A DNA stretch of 37,215 nt. Source: Clostridia bacterium. GTDB taxonomy: Bacteria > Bacillota > Clostridia > Christensenellales > Borkfalkiaceae. Below are positions 23,648 through 32,183 of this stretch, in pieces. A program made the translations under genes and the position numbers. The DNA lies in contig CAAGNQ010000019.1 of NCBI GenBank assembly GCA_900771345.1, forward strand, positions 1-37,215. Direction: 5' to 3'. Under the pieces are notes generated by a model. The model saw nothing but the letters and a program-made list of their open reading frames with translations, ran no database searches and was not told the DNA's origin. How positions within the stretch are numbered: the first letter of the stretch is position 1; the number at the start of each line of letters is the position of its first letter.

Positions 23648-23684
23648 AATTTTGCAAAGGGAAGGTTTTGCAAAATTTTTTTTA
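23648..23684 (+). terminator. Terminator after trmL
   Basis: AATTTTGCAAA pairs with TTTGCAAAATT, followed by eight T. Confidence 0.85.
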
Positions 23685-23705
23685 TTTGTTTTCAGGATAA
23701 TACGT

Positions 23706-23735
23706 TTGACAGTAAGCGAGGTTTTACTGTATAAT
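23706..23735 (+). promoter_or_regulatory. Promoter of the Na/phosphate symporter with an internal operator-like repeat
   Basis: A perfect TTGACA (23706-23711) and a perfect TATAAT (23730-23735) are spaced by 18 bases. An inverted repeat ACAGTAA-N8-TTACTGT (23709-23730) spans from the -35 to the first base of the -10, the usual place for a repressor site. Confidence 0.75.
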
Positions 23736-23788
23736 ACAATTAGTTATAAAATGAAAACATAAGAGAAAACAGGAGATAAATAATAGGT

Positions 23789-25444
23789 ATGCTTTGGAAC
23801 ATCTTTTTCATGTTCGGTGGCGTTGCTGCAATGATGCTCGGTATGAAGATTATGGGAGCCGCGCTTGAGCAGGTAGCAAGTGGTGGAATGAAGAAACTAC
23901 TAGGAAGGGTTACTTCAAACAGGCTTGCCGGAGTGGGCGTCGGGATAGCAGTAACGAGTATTATTCAAAGTTCTACGGCGACGACGGTTATGCTCGTCGG
24001 ATTTGTTAATATTGGGCTTATGTCACTAGTACAAGCAACCAACGTTATAATGGGTGCAAATATTGGTACGACTGTAACGGCACACATTGTTTCGCTTTCT
24101 GGAATTGGCGTAATTGATATCGGTGCAATCGCTGCAATGATAGGTTGCGTAGGCGTATTAATAGCAATGTTAGTTAAGAACGAAAAGGCTATTAATATCG
24201 GCAATATACTTGGTGGTTTAGGGCTAATTTTCGTTGGCTTAGAATTTATCTCTACTTACGCAAAAGCGATAATGTTCGATAACGGCAACCCTTATTCTTG
24301 GGTCGTTGCAATATTTCAGGGCGACCATAACCCCGTGCTTTTAATTTTAATAGGAATAGTTTTGACGGCGCTCGTGCATAGTTCGTCAACTATTACCAGT
24401 TTGATGGTTGTTCTTGCAAGTATAAACGTTCTTCCTTTCAGCAACGCGCTTTTCCTAGCGCTCGGCTCAAATATCGGAACGTGTATAACCTCTATTATGT
24501 CATCAGCAGGAACTCACGTAAACGCAAAGAGAACGGCAATTGTGCACTTACTCTTTAATTCTTTCGGTTCTATAATATTTGCTGCTCCACTTTGGATATG
24601 GAAATCAGAGGTGACTAATATTTTTGCCTCTATGTCGGGTGACGTAGGTCAACAAATTGCAATATTCCACACCTTGTTTAACGTTGTAACAACGCTTATA
24701 CTATTGCCAGTTGCACAATACGTAGTAAAACTTGCGTGCATTATCATTCCAGACAAGAAAAACTTGATTGACGATAAATATAAGTTTGCATTTATCGACG
24801 AGCGTATGCTTGAAACAGCACCTATTGCTGCAAGCAATACTAAGAAAGAACTTATCAGAATGTCAAAAATGGCAATAGATAATATTAATTCTTCGATTGA
24901 AATGCTACTTAATGATGAAGTTGATAACAGTGCAAAGATTAAGGAAAATGAAGATATAATCAATCATCTTAATAAAAATATAACGGCATTTTTAACAAAA
25001 CTTATGGGTGCTGACCTCGCTCAACAAGACGATAAGAAAATCGGCTCGTACTATCACGTTGTATCCGATATAGAGAGGGTAGGTGATTATGCTGAAAACA
25101 TTATGGAATACGCTTTTAGGTTAAGAGAAGAAGAACTTACCATGTCTGAAGACGCTATCAAGGAGTTGACAGAGGTAAAAGACCTAATTAATCTTTTATA
25201 TGAAAAGGTGTTCAAGGCGTTTGACGATAGAGATACAAATCTTCTTGGGGAAATCGAGGAGATTGAAGAGAAGATTGACGATATGAGTTCACAACTAGAA
25301 TTGCGTCATATTGAAAGAGTTAAAACAGGCTTATGCAATGCTAGAAACGGCTCGGTGTTCTTGCAAACTATCTCTAACCTAGAGCGTGTTGGCGACCATA
25401 TAACTAACGTTGCACACAGTATAAAGCAATACACTAAAGCTTAA
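23789..25444 (+). CDS. Na+/phosphate cotransporter with a PhoU-like C-terminal domain
   Basis: This 551-residue membrane protein is of the NptA/PNaS family, which imports phosphate with sodium. It has two inverted repeat cores: TSIIQSSTATTVMLVGFVN with GANIGTTVTAH, and ALVHSSSTITSLMVVLAS with GSNIGTCITS. After about eight membrane segments (to residue about 315) comes a cytoplasmic PhoU-like helical domain in two halves, with EXXXRVGDYAENIMEYA and NLERVGDHITNVAHSI signatures. The second QSSS motif is altered to HSSS. The best binding site, GGAG, is rather far from the ATG (13 bases). It is a single-gene transcript with its own promoter and terminator. Confidence 0.9.
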   Translation: MLWNIFFMFGGVAAMMLGMKIMGAALEQVASGGMKKLLGRVTSNRLAGVGVGIAVTSIIQSSTATTVMLVGFVNIGLMSLVQATNVIMGANIGTTVTAHIVSLSGIGVIDIGAIAAMIGCVGVLIAMLVKNEKAINIGNILGGLGLIFVGLEFISTYAKAIMFDNGNPYSWVVAIFQGDHNPVLLILIGIVLTALVHSSSTITSLMVVLASINVLPFSNALFLALGSNIGTCITSIMSSAGTHVNAKRTAIVHLLFNSFGSIIFAAPLWIWKSEVTNIFASMSGDVGQQIAIFHTLFNVVTTLILLPVAQYVVKLACIIIPDKKNLIDDKYKFAFIDERMLETAPIAASNTKKELIRMSKMAIDNINSSIEMLLNDEVDNSAKIKENEDIINHLNKNITAFLTKLMGADLAQQDDKKIGSYYHVVSDIERVGDYAENIMEYAFRLREEELTMSEDAIKELTEVKDLINLLYEKVFKAFDDRDTNLLGEIEEIEEKIDDMSSQLELRHIERVKTGLCNARNGSVFLQTISNLERVGDHITNVAHSIKQYTKA

Positions 25445-25460
25445 AATACGCATAACTATT

Positions 25461-25502
25461 AAAACCACCATTAAATGTTTGACAAATGGTGGTTTTATTT
25501 AT
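25461..25502 (+). terminator. Terminator after the phosphate symporter
   Basis: AAAACCACCATT (25461-25472) pairs with AATGGTGGTTTT (25485-25496), with a T-rich tail. Confidence 0.85.
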
Positions 25503-25509
25503 ATAATAA

Positions 25510-25538
25510 TTGAGAATAAAAATAAAATAGGGTAGTAT
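25510..25538 (+). promoter_or_regulatory. Promoter of the glycolytic operon
   Basis: TTGAGA (25510-25515), a 17-base spacer and TAGTAT (25533-25538). Confidence 0.5.
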
Positions 25539-25579
25539 AGGCGTCATAGTCTATAAAATGCCCGTTAAGGAGTTTATTT

Positions 25580-26890
25580 ATGAATAAGAAATCAATTAAA
25601 GACGTTGAAGTTAAGGGCAAGAAATGTCTTGTTAGGGTTGACTTTAACGTGCCTATGAAAGACGGTGTTATTACTGACGAAACACGTATTAACGGCGCAC
25701 TCCCAACAATCAAGTATTTAGTGGATAAGGGCGCAAAGGTTATTCTTTGCTCACACATGGGTAAACCTCATAACATTTTCACTGAAGGTTTTTCTCTAAC
25801 GAAGAAGGAAAAAAAGGCTGTTGAGGCTCTTCCTGAAAGCGAACAGGCAGCGGCAAAGGCTGAATACCTTAAAAAAGCACTAAAGGATAAGGAAAAATTT
25901 ACTCTTCGTCCGGTTGCTGAAAAACTTTCTGAAAAGTTAGGTCAAAAGGTAGTATTTGCTGAGGACGTTGTAGGCGAAAGTGCTGACAAGGCTGTTGCAA
26001 ATATTAAAGACGGAGAGGTTGTTCTTTTAGAGAACACTCGTTTTGAGGCTGGCGAAGAAAAGAGAGACGAGGCTCTTTGCAAAAAACTTTCAACCTATTG
26101 CGATATTTACGTTAACGACGCATTTGGAACGGCTCACCGTTCACACGCAACTACTGCAGCAATCGCAGAATACGGTTTTGCTAAAACAGCAGTTTGTGGA
26201 TTCTTAATCGAAAAAGAACTTTCGGTTATGGCTGACGCGTTGGAAAACCCTGTTAGACCTTTCGTTGCAATTTTGGGTGGCGCAAAGGTTGCAGATAAAC
26301 TTAAAGTTATTTCTAACCTTCTAGAAAAATGCGATACGCTTATTATCGGTGGTGGAATGGCTTACACCTTCCTAAAGGCAAAAGGCTATGAAGTTGGAAC
26401 TTCTCTCGTTGATAACGAGCAGATTGATTACTGCAAAGAGATGATGGAAAAGGCTAAAGCACTTGGAAAGGAACTTCTTCTTCCTATCGACGTTCACGCT
26501 ACAAAGGAATTCCCAAATCCTATTGATGCTGAAGTTTCTATGACTGCATACGATATTGAGAATATTCCTGCTGATATGCAAGGGCTTGATATAGGCGATA
26601 AGACTGCAAAAAGGTATGCAGATGCCGTTAAGAGCGCAAAAACGGTTATTTGGAACGGACCTATGGGTGTGTTTGAAAACCCTATCTTTGCTAAAGGTAC
26701 GATAGCAGTTGCAAAATCACTTGCTGAAACCGACGCAACGACCATTATCGGTGGTGGTGATTCGGCAGCAGCTGTAACCCAACTTGGTTTTGCCGATAAG
26801 ATGACGCATATTTCTACCGGTGGTGGCGCATCTCTTGAATTGTTCGAGGGCAAGAAACTTCCTGGTATCGAATGCTTAAACGAAAAATAA
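25580..26890 (+). CDS. pgk: Phosphoglycerate kinase
   Basis: Pgk transfers phosphate from 1,3-bisphosphoglycerate to ADP in glycolysis. RVDFNVPMKDG, SHMGKP, LLENTRFEAGEE, NDAFGTAHRSHATT and the C-terminal GGGDSAAAV are all present. At 436 residues it is about 40 longer than usual: a charged helical stretch (about residues 63-106, KKEKKAVEALPESEQ onward) is inserted after SHMGKP and before the FTLRPVAEKLSE segment. The AAGGAG site sits 8 bases before the ATG. First gene of the pgk-tpiA-gpmI operon; gap and eno are not adjacent. Confidence 0.96.
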   Translation: MNKKSIKDVEVKGKKCLVRVDFNVPMKDGVITDETRINGALPTIKYLVDKGAKVILCSHMGKPHNIFTEGFSLTKKEKKAVEALPESEQAAAKAEYLKKALKDKEKFTLRPVAEKLSEKLGQKVVFAEDVVGESADKAVANIKDGEVVLLENTRFEAGEEKRDEALCKKLSTYCDIYVNDAFGTAHRSHATTAAIAEYGFAKTAVCGFLIEKELSVMADALENPVRPFVAILGGAKVADKLKVISNLLEKCDTLIIGGGMAYTFLKAKGYEVGTSLVDNEQIDYCKEMMEKAKALGKELLLPIDVHATKEFPNPIDAEVSMTAYDIENIPADMQGLDIGDKTAKRYADAVKSAKTVIWNGPMGVFENPIFAKGTIAVAKSLAETDATTIIGGGDSAAAVTQLGFADKMTHISTGGGASLELFEGKKLPGIECLNEK

Positions 26891-26919
26891 TTTATTAATA
26901 ACAAAAGGATATTACTACT

Positions 26920-27666
26920 ATGAGAAAACCTATTATTGCAGGAAACTGGAAAATGAACAAGACTCAAGCTGAGGCTACTGTGCTTATTAACGACTTAAAG
27001 CCACTTATCGAAAAGGCAAAAGCAGAAGTCGTAGTATGCGTACCATTCACCGATATAGCAGTTGTTAAAGAGGCAATCAAGGGAAGTAAGATTAAACTCG
27101 GTGCACAAAACGTTGCTTGGGCAGATAATGGAGCATTCACTGGCGAAATTTCAGCAGACATGCTAAAAGAAATGGGTGTTGAATACGTTATTATTGGGCA
27201 TAGCGAGCGTCGTCAATACTTTGGAGAAACTGATAAGAGCGTTAATATGAGATTAGTTCAGGCTCTAAAGAACGGTCTTAAACCTATCGTATGTGTTGGC
27301 GAAACTTTAACTGAAAGAGAAAAAAATAAAACTAAAAAGGTATTAAAGAAACAAGTTCTAGAGGGATTTGAAGGAATAACAGATTTTTCAAATATCGTTA
27401 TTGCTTACGAACCTGTTTGGGCAATCGGTACGGGCAAAACTGCAACGGCAGAGGACGCAAACAAAACAATCGGATATATCAGAAGTCTTGTTAGAAAGAC
27501 CTGGGGTGCAGAAGTTGCAAAAGCGCTTAGAATTCAATACGGTGGAAGCATGAAGCCAACTAACGCAAAAGAACTAATGGCAATGAGAAATATTGACGGT
27601 GGTTTGATTGGTGGCGCGGCACTAAAAGCAACTGACTTTGCTGGAATTGTTAACTACAAAGATTAA
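26920..27666 (+). CDS. tpiA: Triosephosphate isomerase
   Basis: This 248-residue TIM-barrel enzyme interconverts dihydroxyacetone phosphate and glyceraldehyde-3-phosphate. Catalytic residues are Lys11 (AGNWKMN), His94 (IIGHSERR) and Glu164 (AYEPVWAIGTGKTA), with the phosphate-gripping GGSMKPTN and GGLIGGAAL loops near the C-terminus. It begins 29 bases after pgk, with AAAGGA upstream of the ATG. Confidence 0.97.
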   Translation: MRKPIIAGNWKMNKTQAEATVLINDLKPLIEKAKAEVVVCVPFTDIAVVKEAIKGSKIKLGAQNVAWADNGAFTGEISADMLKEMGVEYVIIGHSERRQYFGETDKSVNMRLVQALKNGLKPIVCVGETLTEREKNKTKKVLKKQVLEGFEGITDFSNIVIAYEPVWAIGTGKTATAEDANKTIGYIRSLVRKTWGAEVAKALRIQYGGSMKPTNAKELMAMRNIDGGLIGGAALKATDFAGIVNYKD

Positions 27667-27678
27667 TTGAAATTTATT

Positions 27679-27704
27679 AAGGCACAAATTGATTTGTGCC
27701 TTTT
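27679..27704 (+). terminator. Weak terminator or attenuator between tpiA and gpmI
   Basis: AAGGCACAAA-TTGA-TTTGTGCCTT is a perfect 10-bp hairpin, but only four T follow. It could lower the expression of gpmI relative to pgk and tpiA or protect the upstream mRNA's 3' end. Confidence 0.55.
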
Positions 27705-27721
27705 GTATAGAGGAATAGATT

Positions 27722-29263
27722 ATGAGAAACAAACCTAATTGTATTATAATTATGGACGGTTACGGCATTAACTGTCAAGAAAAGGGCAACGCTATTAGAA
27801 CTGCTAACAGTAAGAATGTTGAAGAATTGATGGCAAAGTATCCGTCAACGCTAATAGGTGCAAGTGGTATGGACGTTGGGCTTCCTGAAGGGCAAATGGG
27901 CAACAGCGAAGTAGGCCATTTAAACATGGGCGCTGGAAGAATAGTTTATCAGGAACTAACTAGAATAACTAAGTCTATAAACGATGGGGATTTTTTCAAT
28001 AACGAAGAGTTCTTGTCGGCGATTGAGAATGTCAAAAAGAATGGTAAAAAACTTCATCTTTACGGTCTTTTGTCTGATGGTGGCGTGCATAGTCATATAA
28101 CACATCTTTACGCGCTCATTAAACTTGCTAAAATGCAAGGGCTTGACGACGTTTTCGTGCATTGCTTTTTGGATGGGAGAGACGTTTCGCCAACAAGTGG
28201 CGCTGACTTTATTAAGGATTTAAAATTAAAAATGAAAGAACTTTCCTTTGGTACGATTGCATCAGTTGGTGGAAGATACTTCGTTATGGACAGAGATAAT
28301 CGTTGGGAAAGGGTTGAAAAGTCTTACGATATGATGACCTCTGCTATCGGCGAACTTACTGAAGATGCCGAAAATTACGTGAGAAAGTCATATGAAGAAG
28401 GTGTTACCGACGAGTTCGTTATCCCTGCGCACGTTGTTAAGAATGGAAAGCCTGTTGGACTTATTGAAGAGGGGGATAGCATAATATTCTTTAACTTCCG
28501 TCCCGACAGGGCAAGGCAGATAACAAGGGCAATGAGTGAGAGAGAATTTACAGGTTTTGAAAGAAAATCAGGCTTTATCAACCCGTATTACGTTTGCTTT
28601 ACTCGTTACGACGCAAGTTTTACTAACGTTAAAATAGCATTTAAGCCACAAGTATTAACTAATACTTTAGGCGAATATTTATCATCTCTCGGGCTAACTC
28701 AACTTCGCATTGCAGAAACCGAAAAATACGCGCACGTAACATTTTTCTTTAACGGTGGAGTAGAAAATCCAAATGCAAACGAGGATAGGGAACTTATCGC
28801 TTCGCCAAAGGTTGCAACCTACGACCTAAAGCCACAAATGAGCGCTGAAGAAGTTACCGAAAGGGTTATTGCAAAGATTGACGAGGATAAGTACGACGTT
28901 ATAATTCTAAACTTTGCAAACTGTGATATGGTAGGACATACGGGTGTGTTTGAAGCGGCCGTTAATGCAGTTAAGACGGTTGATAACTGCGTTAAAAAGG
29001 TTGTCGATAAGATTTTAGAAAAGGGTGGCTCGGCAATTATCACGGCTGACCACGGCAATGCTGATAAAATGGAAGAAGAGGACGGTTCACCGTTTACTGC
29101 TCATACGACGAATAAAGTTCCGTTTATCATAGTAGGAGAGCAATTTATCGGCAAAAAACTTCGTGAGGGAGGAATTCTTGCCGACGTAGCCCCAACCCTA
29201 CTCGATATGATGGATATTGAAATTCCAAAGGAAATGTCGGGTAAAAGTTTAATAATTGACTAA
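27722..29263 (+). CDS. gpmI: Cofactor-independent phosphoglycerate mutase
   Basis: This 513-residue manganese enzyme interconverts 3- and 2-phosphoglycerate. Asp12 (IIMDGYG) and the nucleophile Ser62 (GQMGNSEVGHLNMGAGR) are intact; further metal ligands appear in CDMVGHTG, ADHGNADKM and TAHTTNKVPF. It needs Mn2+ and in spore-formers is held inactive in acidifying forespores, a property known from Bacillus and not testable here. GAGGA lies 7 bases before the ATG. Last gene of the operon. Confidence 0.96.
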   Translation: MRNKPNCIIIMDGYGINCQEKGNAIRTANSKNVEELMAKYPSTLIGASGMDVGLPEGQMGNSEVGHLNMGAGRIVYQELTRITKSINDGDFFNNEEFLSAIENVKKNGKKLHLYGLLSDGGVHSHITHLYALIKLAKMQGLDDVFVHCFLDGRDVSPTSGADFIKDLKLKMKELSFGTIASVGGRYFVMDRDNRWERVEKSYDMMTSAIGELTEDAENYVRKSYEEGVTDEFVIPAHVVKNGKPVGLIEEGDSIIFFNFRPDRARQITRAMSEREFTGFERKSGFINPYYVCFTRYDASFTNVKIAFKPQVLTNTLGEYLSSLGLTQLRIAETEKYAHVTFFFNGGVENPNANEDRELIASPKVATYDLKPQMSAEEVTERVIAKIDEDKYDVIILNFANCDMVGHTGVFEAAVNAVKTVDNCVKKVVDKILEKGGSAIITADHGNADKMEEEDGSPFTAHTTNKVPFIIVGEQFIGKKLREGGILADVAPTLLDMMDIEIPKEMSGKSLIID

Positions 29264-29280
29264 AATCTTTGGAAAATTAC

Positions 29281-29309
29281 TTGCATATACTAATATTTTT
29301 TGATATAAT
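29281..29309 (+). promoter_or_regulatory. secG promoter
   Basis: TTGCAT (29281-29286), a 17-base spacer and TATAAT (29304-29309). Confidence 0.7.
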
Positions 29310-29372
29310 GGCAAAAGATAGTGTTCTAAAAAGAAAAAAATGTTTAAAAGAACGTTTTGAGGAGATAATTAT

Positions 29373-29666
29373 ATGGGTATGTTAAATATGCTTATGACAG
29401 CAGATTGGACAATTTGGCACGACCTTATTAAGCCGGTTGCTCTAGTTGTTATTGCAGTTTGTACATTATTTGTTATTTTAGTAGTATTATTCCAACCAGG
29501 CAATTCTTCAGGAATTAGTGCGCTTGGTGGGCAAACAGAAACTTTTTTGGGCAAAAACAAGAGTAAAACTTTTGAATACAGAATGAGAAAACTTACTGTA
29601 ATTAGCAGTATCGTTTTAGCAGTTTTGTTTATCGTGTTTGCTATTGTTGCATCTTTTGTTCCTTAA
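29373..29666 (+). CDS. secG: Protein translocase subunit SecG
   Basis: SecG is the small two-helix subunit of the SecYEG channel. The 97-residue product has membrane segments at about 21-41 and 76-95, with the conserved QPGNSSGISALGGQTETFLGKNKSKTFE loop between them and an Arg/Lys-rich lead into the second helix. GAGGAG precedes the ATG at 29373. The place directly before rnr and smpB is the usual Firmicutes order. Although short, the family pattern is clear. Confidence 0.93.
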   Translation: MGMLNMLMTADWTIWHDLIKPVALVVIAVCTLFVILVVLFQPGNSSGISALGGQTETFLGKNKSKTFEYRMRKLTVISSIVLAVLFIVFAIVASFVP

Positions 29667-29693
29667 GGCTTAACTAAAAAAATGCGTTAGTTT

Positions 29694-29726
29694 AAGATGA
29701 TTCTGTTTGTAGAATCATCTTTTTTG
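29694..29726 (+). terminator. Terminator after secG
   Basis: AAGATGATTCT-GTTTGT-AGAATCATCTT is followed by T5. It lies just before rnr, which must be expressed by readthrough or from an unseen promoter. Confidence 0.8.
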
Positions 29727-29742
29727 TTTTAATGGAGAAAAA

Positions 29743-31644
29743 ATGTCAAGAGAAATTATAGAAGGAAAACTTCAAGGGAATGAAAGAGGATATGCCTTTT
29801 TGATACCAGTAGACGAGGGGAAAGAGGATTATTTTATACCTCATTCTGATTTAAGAGGCGCTATGCACGGGGACACCGTGCTTGCAGAGAGAACTCACGG
29901 TGAGGGCGTGAGGACGACGGCAAGAGTACTTAAGATTTTAAATCGAGGCATAACCGAACTCGTAGGCACTTATTTTAATACTAAAAGTGGAGGTTTTGTT
30001 GTTCCAGATGACAAAAAGTATTATAACGATATCTTCGTACCGTTTGGGAAGGGCGTAAGGGCAAAAGCAGGGGATAAGGTTGTTGTTAAAATTCTATCCT
30101 ATCCTAAAAAGAAATCCCCCGAGGGAATGATAAGTAAGGTTTTAGGACGGCAATTTGATAAAAAAGCCGAACTAAAATCCATTTTGTTTTCATATAAACT
30201 TCCTGAGCGTTTTTCAAAAGAACTCTTAGAAAAGGCTGACTCAATTCCTAGCGAACTAACAAAAAAAGACCTTGAAAATCGAAAGGATTTTAGAGATATT
30301 TTAACTTTTACCATAGACGGTGAGGACGCGAGGGATTTTGACGACGCCGTGTCTATTGAAAAGGTTAACGACGGCTATGTTTTAGGCGTTCATATTGCAG
30401 ACGTTTCTCATTACGTAAAGATGGGAGATATAATAGATTTAGAGGCGTATAACAGAGGGACTAGCGTATATTTTCCCGAGCAGGTTATACCTATGCTCCC
30501 TCAAAAACTATGTAACGACCTTTGCTCGTTAAAAGAGGGGGACGACAGGCTGACTCTTTCTTGCATAATGAAAATAGACCAAACGGGAAAGGTTAAAGAC
30601 TATGAGATTACCCCTTCGGTGATAAGAAGTTCTGCAAGAACAACTTATAACACCGTTCAAAAGATTATTGACGGCAATGAACAAGCGATAAAGGAAAACC
30701 AAAAAATTGCTGATAGCGTGCTATTAATGAGTAGTCTTGCCGATATTTTAACCAAAAAGCGAGAAAAAGAGGGGAATATTGACCTAGACGTTAAGGAAAG
30801 TCAAATTTTAGTTGATAAGACGGGAAATATTGAGGTTGCACCAAGCCAATCTAATAAGGCGCACAAACTCATTGAAGAATTTATGATACTGACTAACGTA
30901 ACCATTGCAGAGTATATGTTTTTCCTTGATAAACCGTTTATTTATCGTATTCACGAAAAGCCGTCAGAAGAGAAACTTCACTCCTTTTATGAATTCTTAA
31001 AAGGGCTAGGTTTAAATATTCGTCGTAAAAAAGACGAGGTTTTTTCTAAGGATTTTCAAACGATATTGAAAGAGGTTGAAGATACTCCCTATTATACTAT
31101 CGTTAACAGGGTAATGCTTCGCTCAATGCAAAAGGCAAAATATTCTGACAGGGATTTAGGGCATTTTGGGCTTTCTGTTCCTCACTATTGTCACTTTACC
31201 TCTCCAATAAGAAGATATCCTGATCTTATGATTCACCGAATTATTAAAGACTTCTTGTCGGGAAAGGATAAATTTGAGCAAAAATACGGTGGAATTGTGG
31301 GTGAAGTTGCTAAACAGTCTTCACTTAAAGAAAAAAATTCTGCTGAGGCAGAGCGCGCAGTAGACGATTATTATAAACTGTTATACATTAGCAATTTTAT
31401 CGGTGAAGAATTTGACGGAGTTGTTAGTGGGGTAATGAGTTTCGGTATTTTTGTTGAACTTGAAAACACGGTTGAAGGTCTAGTTAAATCAGAAACTATA
31501 TCAGGCAAAAAACGGCTGGATTACGACGAAAAAAATTACACTTTATCAGACGGCAAAACCACTTATAAACTAGGGCAAAAGGTTAGGATTAAAGTAGTAG
31601 GAGTAAACCTAGCAGATAGACGGGCAGAATTTCTGCTTTGCTGA
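29743..31644 (+). CDS. rnr: Ribonuclease R (minimal form)
   Basis: RNase R is a processive 3'-5' exoribonuclease that degrades structured RNA, including messages cleared by trans-translation. The 633-residue protein has two cold-shock domains (about 5-135), the catalytic RNB domain with the metal-binding Asp cluster DGEDARDFDDAV (192-203) and an S1 domain at the C-terminus (about 550-630). Bacillus RNase R has 779 residues; here the N-terminal helix-turn-helix domain and the Lys-rich C-terminal tail are both missing. The start follows AATGGAG. smpB follows after 65 bases, from a promoter of its own. Confidence 0.95.
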   Translation: MSREIIEGKLQGNERGYAFLIPVDEGKEDYFIPHSDLRGAMHGDTVLAERTHGEGVRTTARVLKILNRGITELVGTYFNTKSGGFVVPDDKKYYNDIFVPFGKGVRAKAGDKVVVKILSYPKKKSPEGMISKVLGRQFDKKAELKSILFSYKLPERFSKELLEKADSIPSELTKKDLENRKDFRDILTFTIDGEDARDFDDAVSIEKVNDGYVLGVHIADVSHYVKMGDIIDLEAYNRGTSVYFPEQVIPMLPQKLCNDLCSLKEGDDRLTLSCIMKIDQTGKVKDYEITPSVIRSSARTTYNTVQKIIDGNEQAIKENQKIADSVLLMSSLADILTKKREKEGNIDLDVKESQILVDKTGNIEVAPSQSNKAHKLIEEFMILTNVTIAEYMFFLDKPFIYRIHEKPSEEKLHSFYEFLKGLGLNIRRKKDEVFSKDFQTILKEVEDTPYYTIVNRVMLRSMQKAKYSDRDLGHFGLSVPHYCHFTSPIRRYPDLMIHRIIKDFLSGKDKFEQKYGGIVGEVAKQSSLKEKNSAEAERAVDDYYKLLYISNFIGEEFDGVVSGVMSFGIFVELENTVEGLVKSETISGKKRLDYDEKNYTLSDGKTTYKLGQKVRIKVVGVNLADRRAEFLLC

Positions 31645-31662
31645 TAAAATTACGTTTATTCG

Positions 31663-31691
31663 TTGCAATATTTTAAAAAGTGTAGTAAAAT
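31663..31691 (+). promoter_or_regulatory. smpB-metY-metA promoter
   Basis: TTGCAA (31663-31668), a 17-base spacer and TAAAAT (31686-31691). Transcription from about 31698 rules out the ATG at 31695 and supports ATG 31710. Confidence 0.65.
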
Positions 31692-31709
31692 AAAATGATA
31701 GAGGGTAAA

Positions 31710-32165
31710 ATGCAAGAAAAAATAATATGCACAAATAGGTCGGCAACTTACGAATATTTTATTCTTGAAAAATTCGAGGCAGGAATTGTTTTAGAGGGTA
31801 GCGAAGTCAAGTCGTTAAGGCTTAATAACGTTAATCTTAAGGACAGTTTTTGTCTTATTCAAAATGGCGAACTATTTATTAAAAATATGCATATCGCATT
31901 ATATGACAAGGCTGGTGCGTTCAACACCAAAGATTCTCGGCGTGATAGAAAGTTGCTTTTACATAGAGATGAAATTCTCAAACTTTCTGCAAAGGTTGCG
32001 CAGAAAGGTCTAACGCTCGTTCCCTTAAAACTCTATTTTAAGCAGTCGCTTATTAAAGTCGAGTTGGGGCTTTGTCAAGGTAAGCACACTTATGATAAAA
32101 AGCGTTCTCTTATGGAAAGGGATATTAAACGCGAAAAAGAACATCAATTGAAATATTACAGATAA
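31710..32165 (+). CDS. smpB: SsrA-binding protein SmpB
   Basis: SmpB binds tmRNA and carries it into the A site of stalled ribosomes. The 151-residue product shows the beta-barrel with RSATYEYFILEKFEAGIVLEGSEVKSLR, the conserved AGAFNTKDSRRDRKLLLHRDEI, and the C-terminal tail DKKRSLMERDIKREKEHQLKYYR that probes the empty mRNA channel. An in-frame ATG at 31695 has no ribosome binding site; GAGGG lies 5 bases before ATG 31710. The tmRNA gene is 2.3 kb downstream, beyond metY and metA. Confidence 0.95.
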   Translation: MQEKIICTNRSATYEYFILEKFEAGIVLEGSEVKSLRLNNVNLKDSFCLIQNGELFIKNMHIALYDKAGAFNTKDSRRDRKLLLHRDEILKLSAKVAQKGLTLVPLKLYFKQSLIKVELGLCQGKHTYDKKRSLMERDIKREKEHQLKYYR

Positions 32166-32183
32166 CAAAAAGGAGAAAACATA

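Noticed and set aside
26494..26967. 157-codon open frame antisense to pgk and the tpiA start
   Set aside because: Shadow of codon use in pgk; no support from motifs or a ribosome binding site.
32166..32183. SAM riboswitch or T-box before metY
   Set aside because: Only 18 bases separate smpB and metY, and the region upstream of smpB is too short and lacks the conserved elements.
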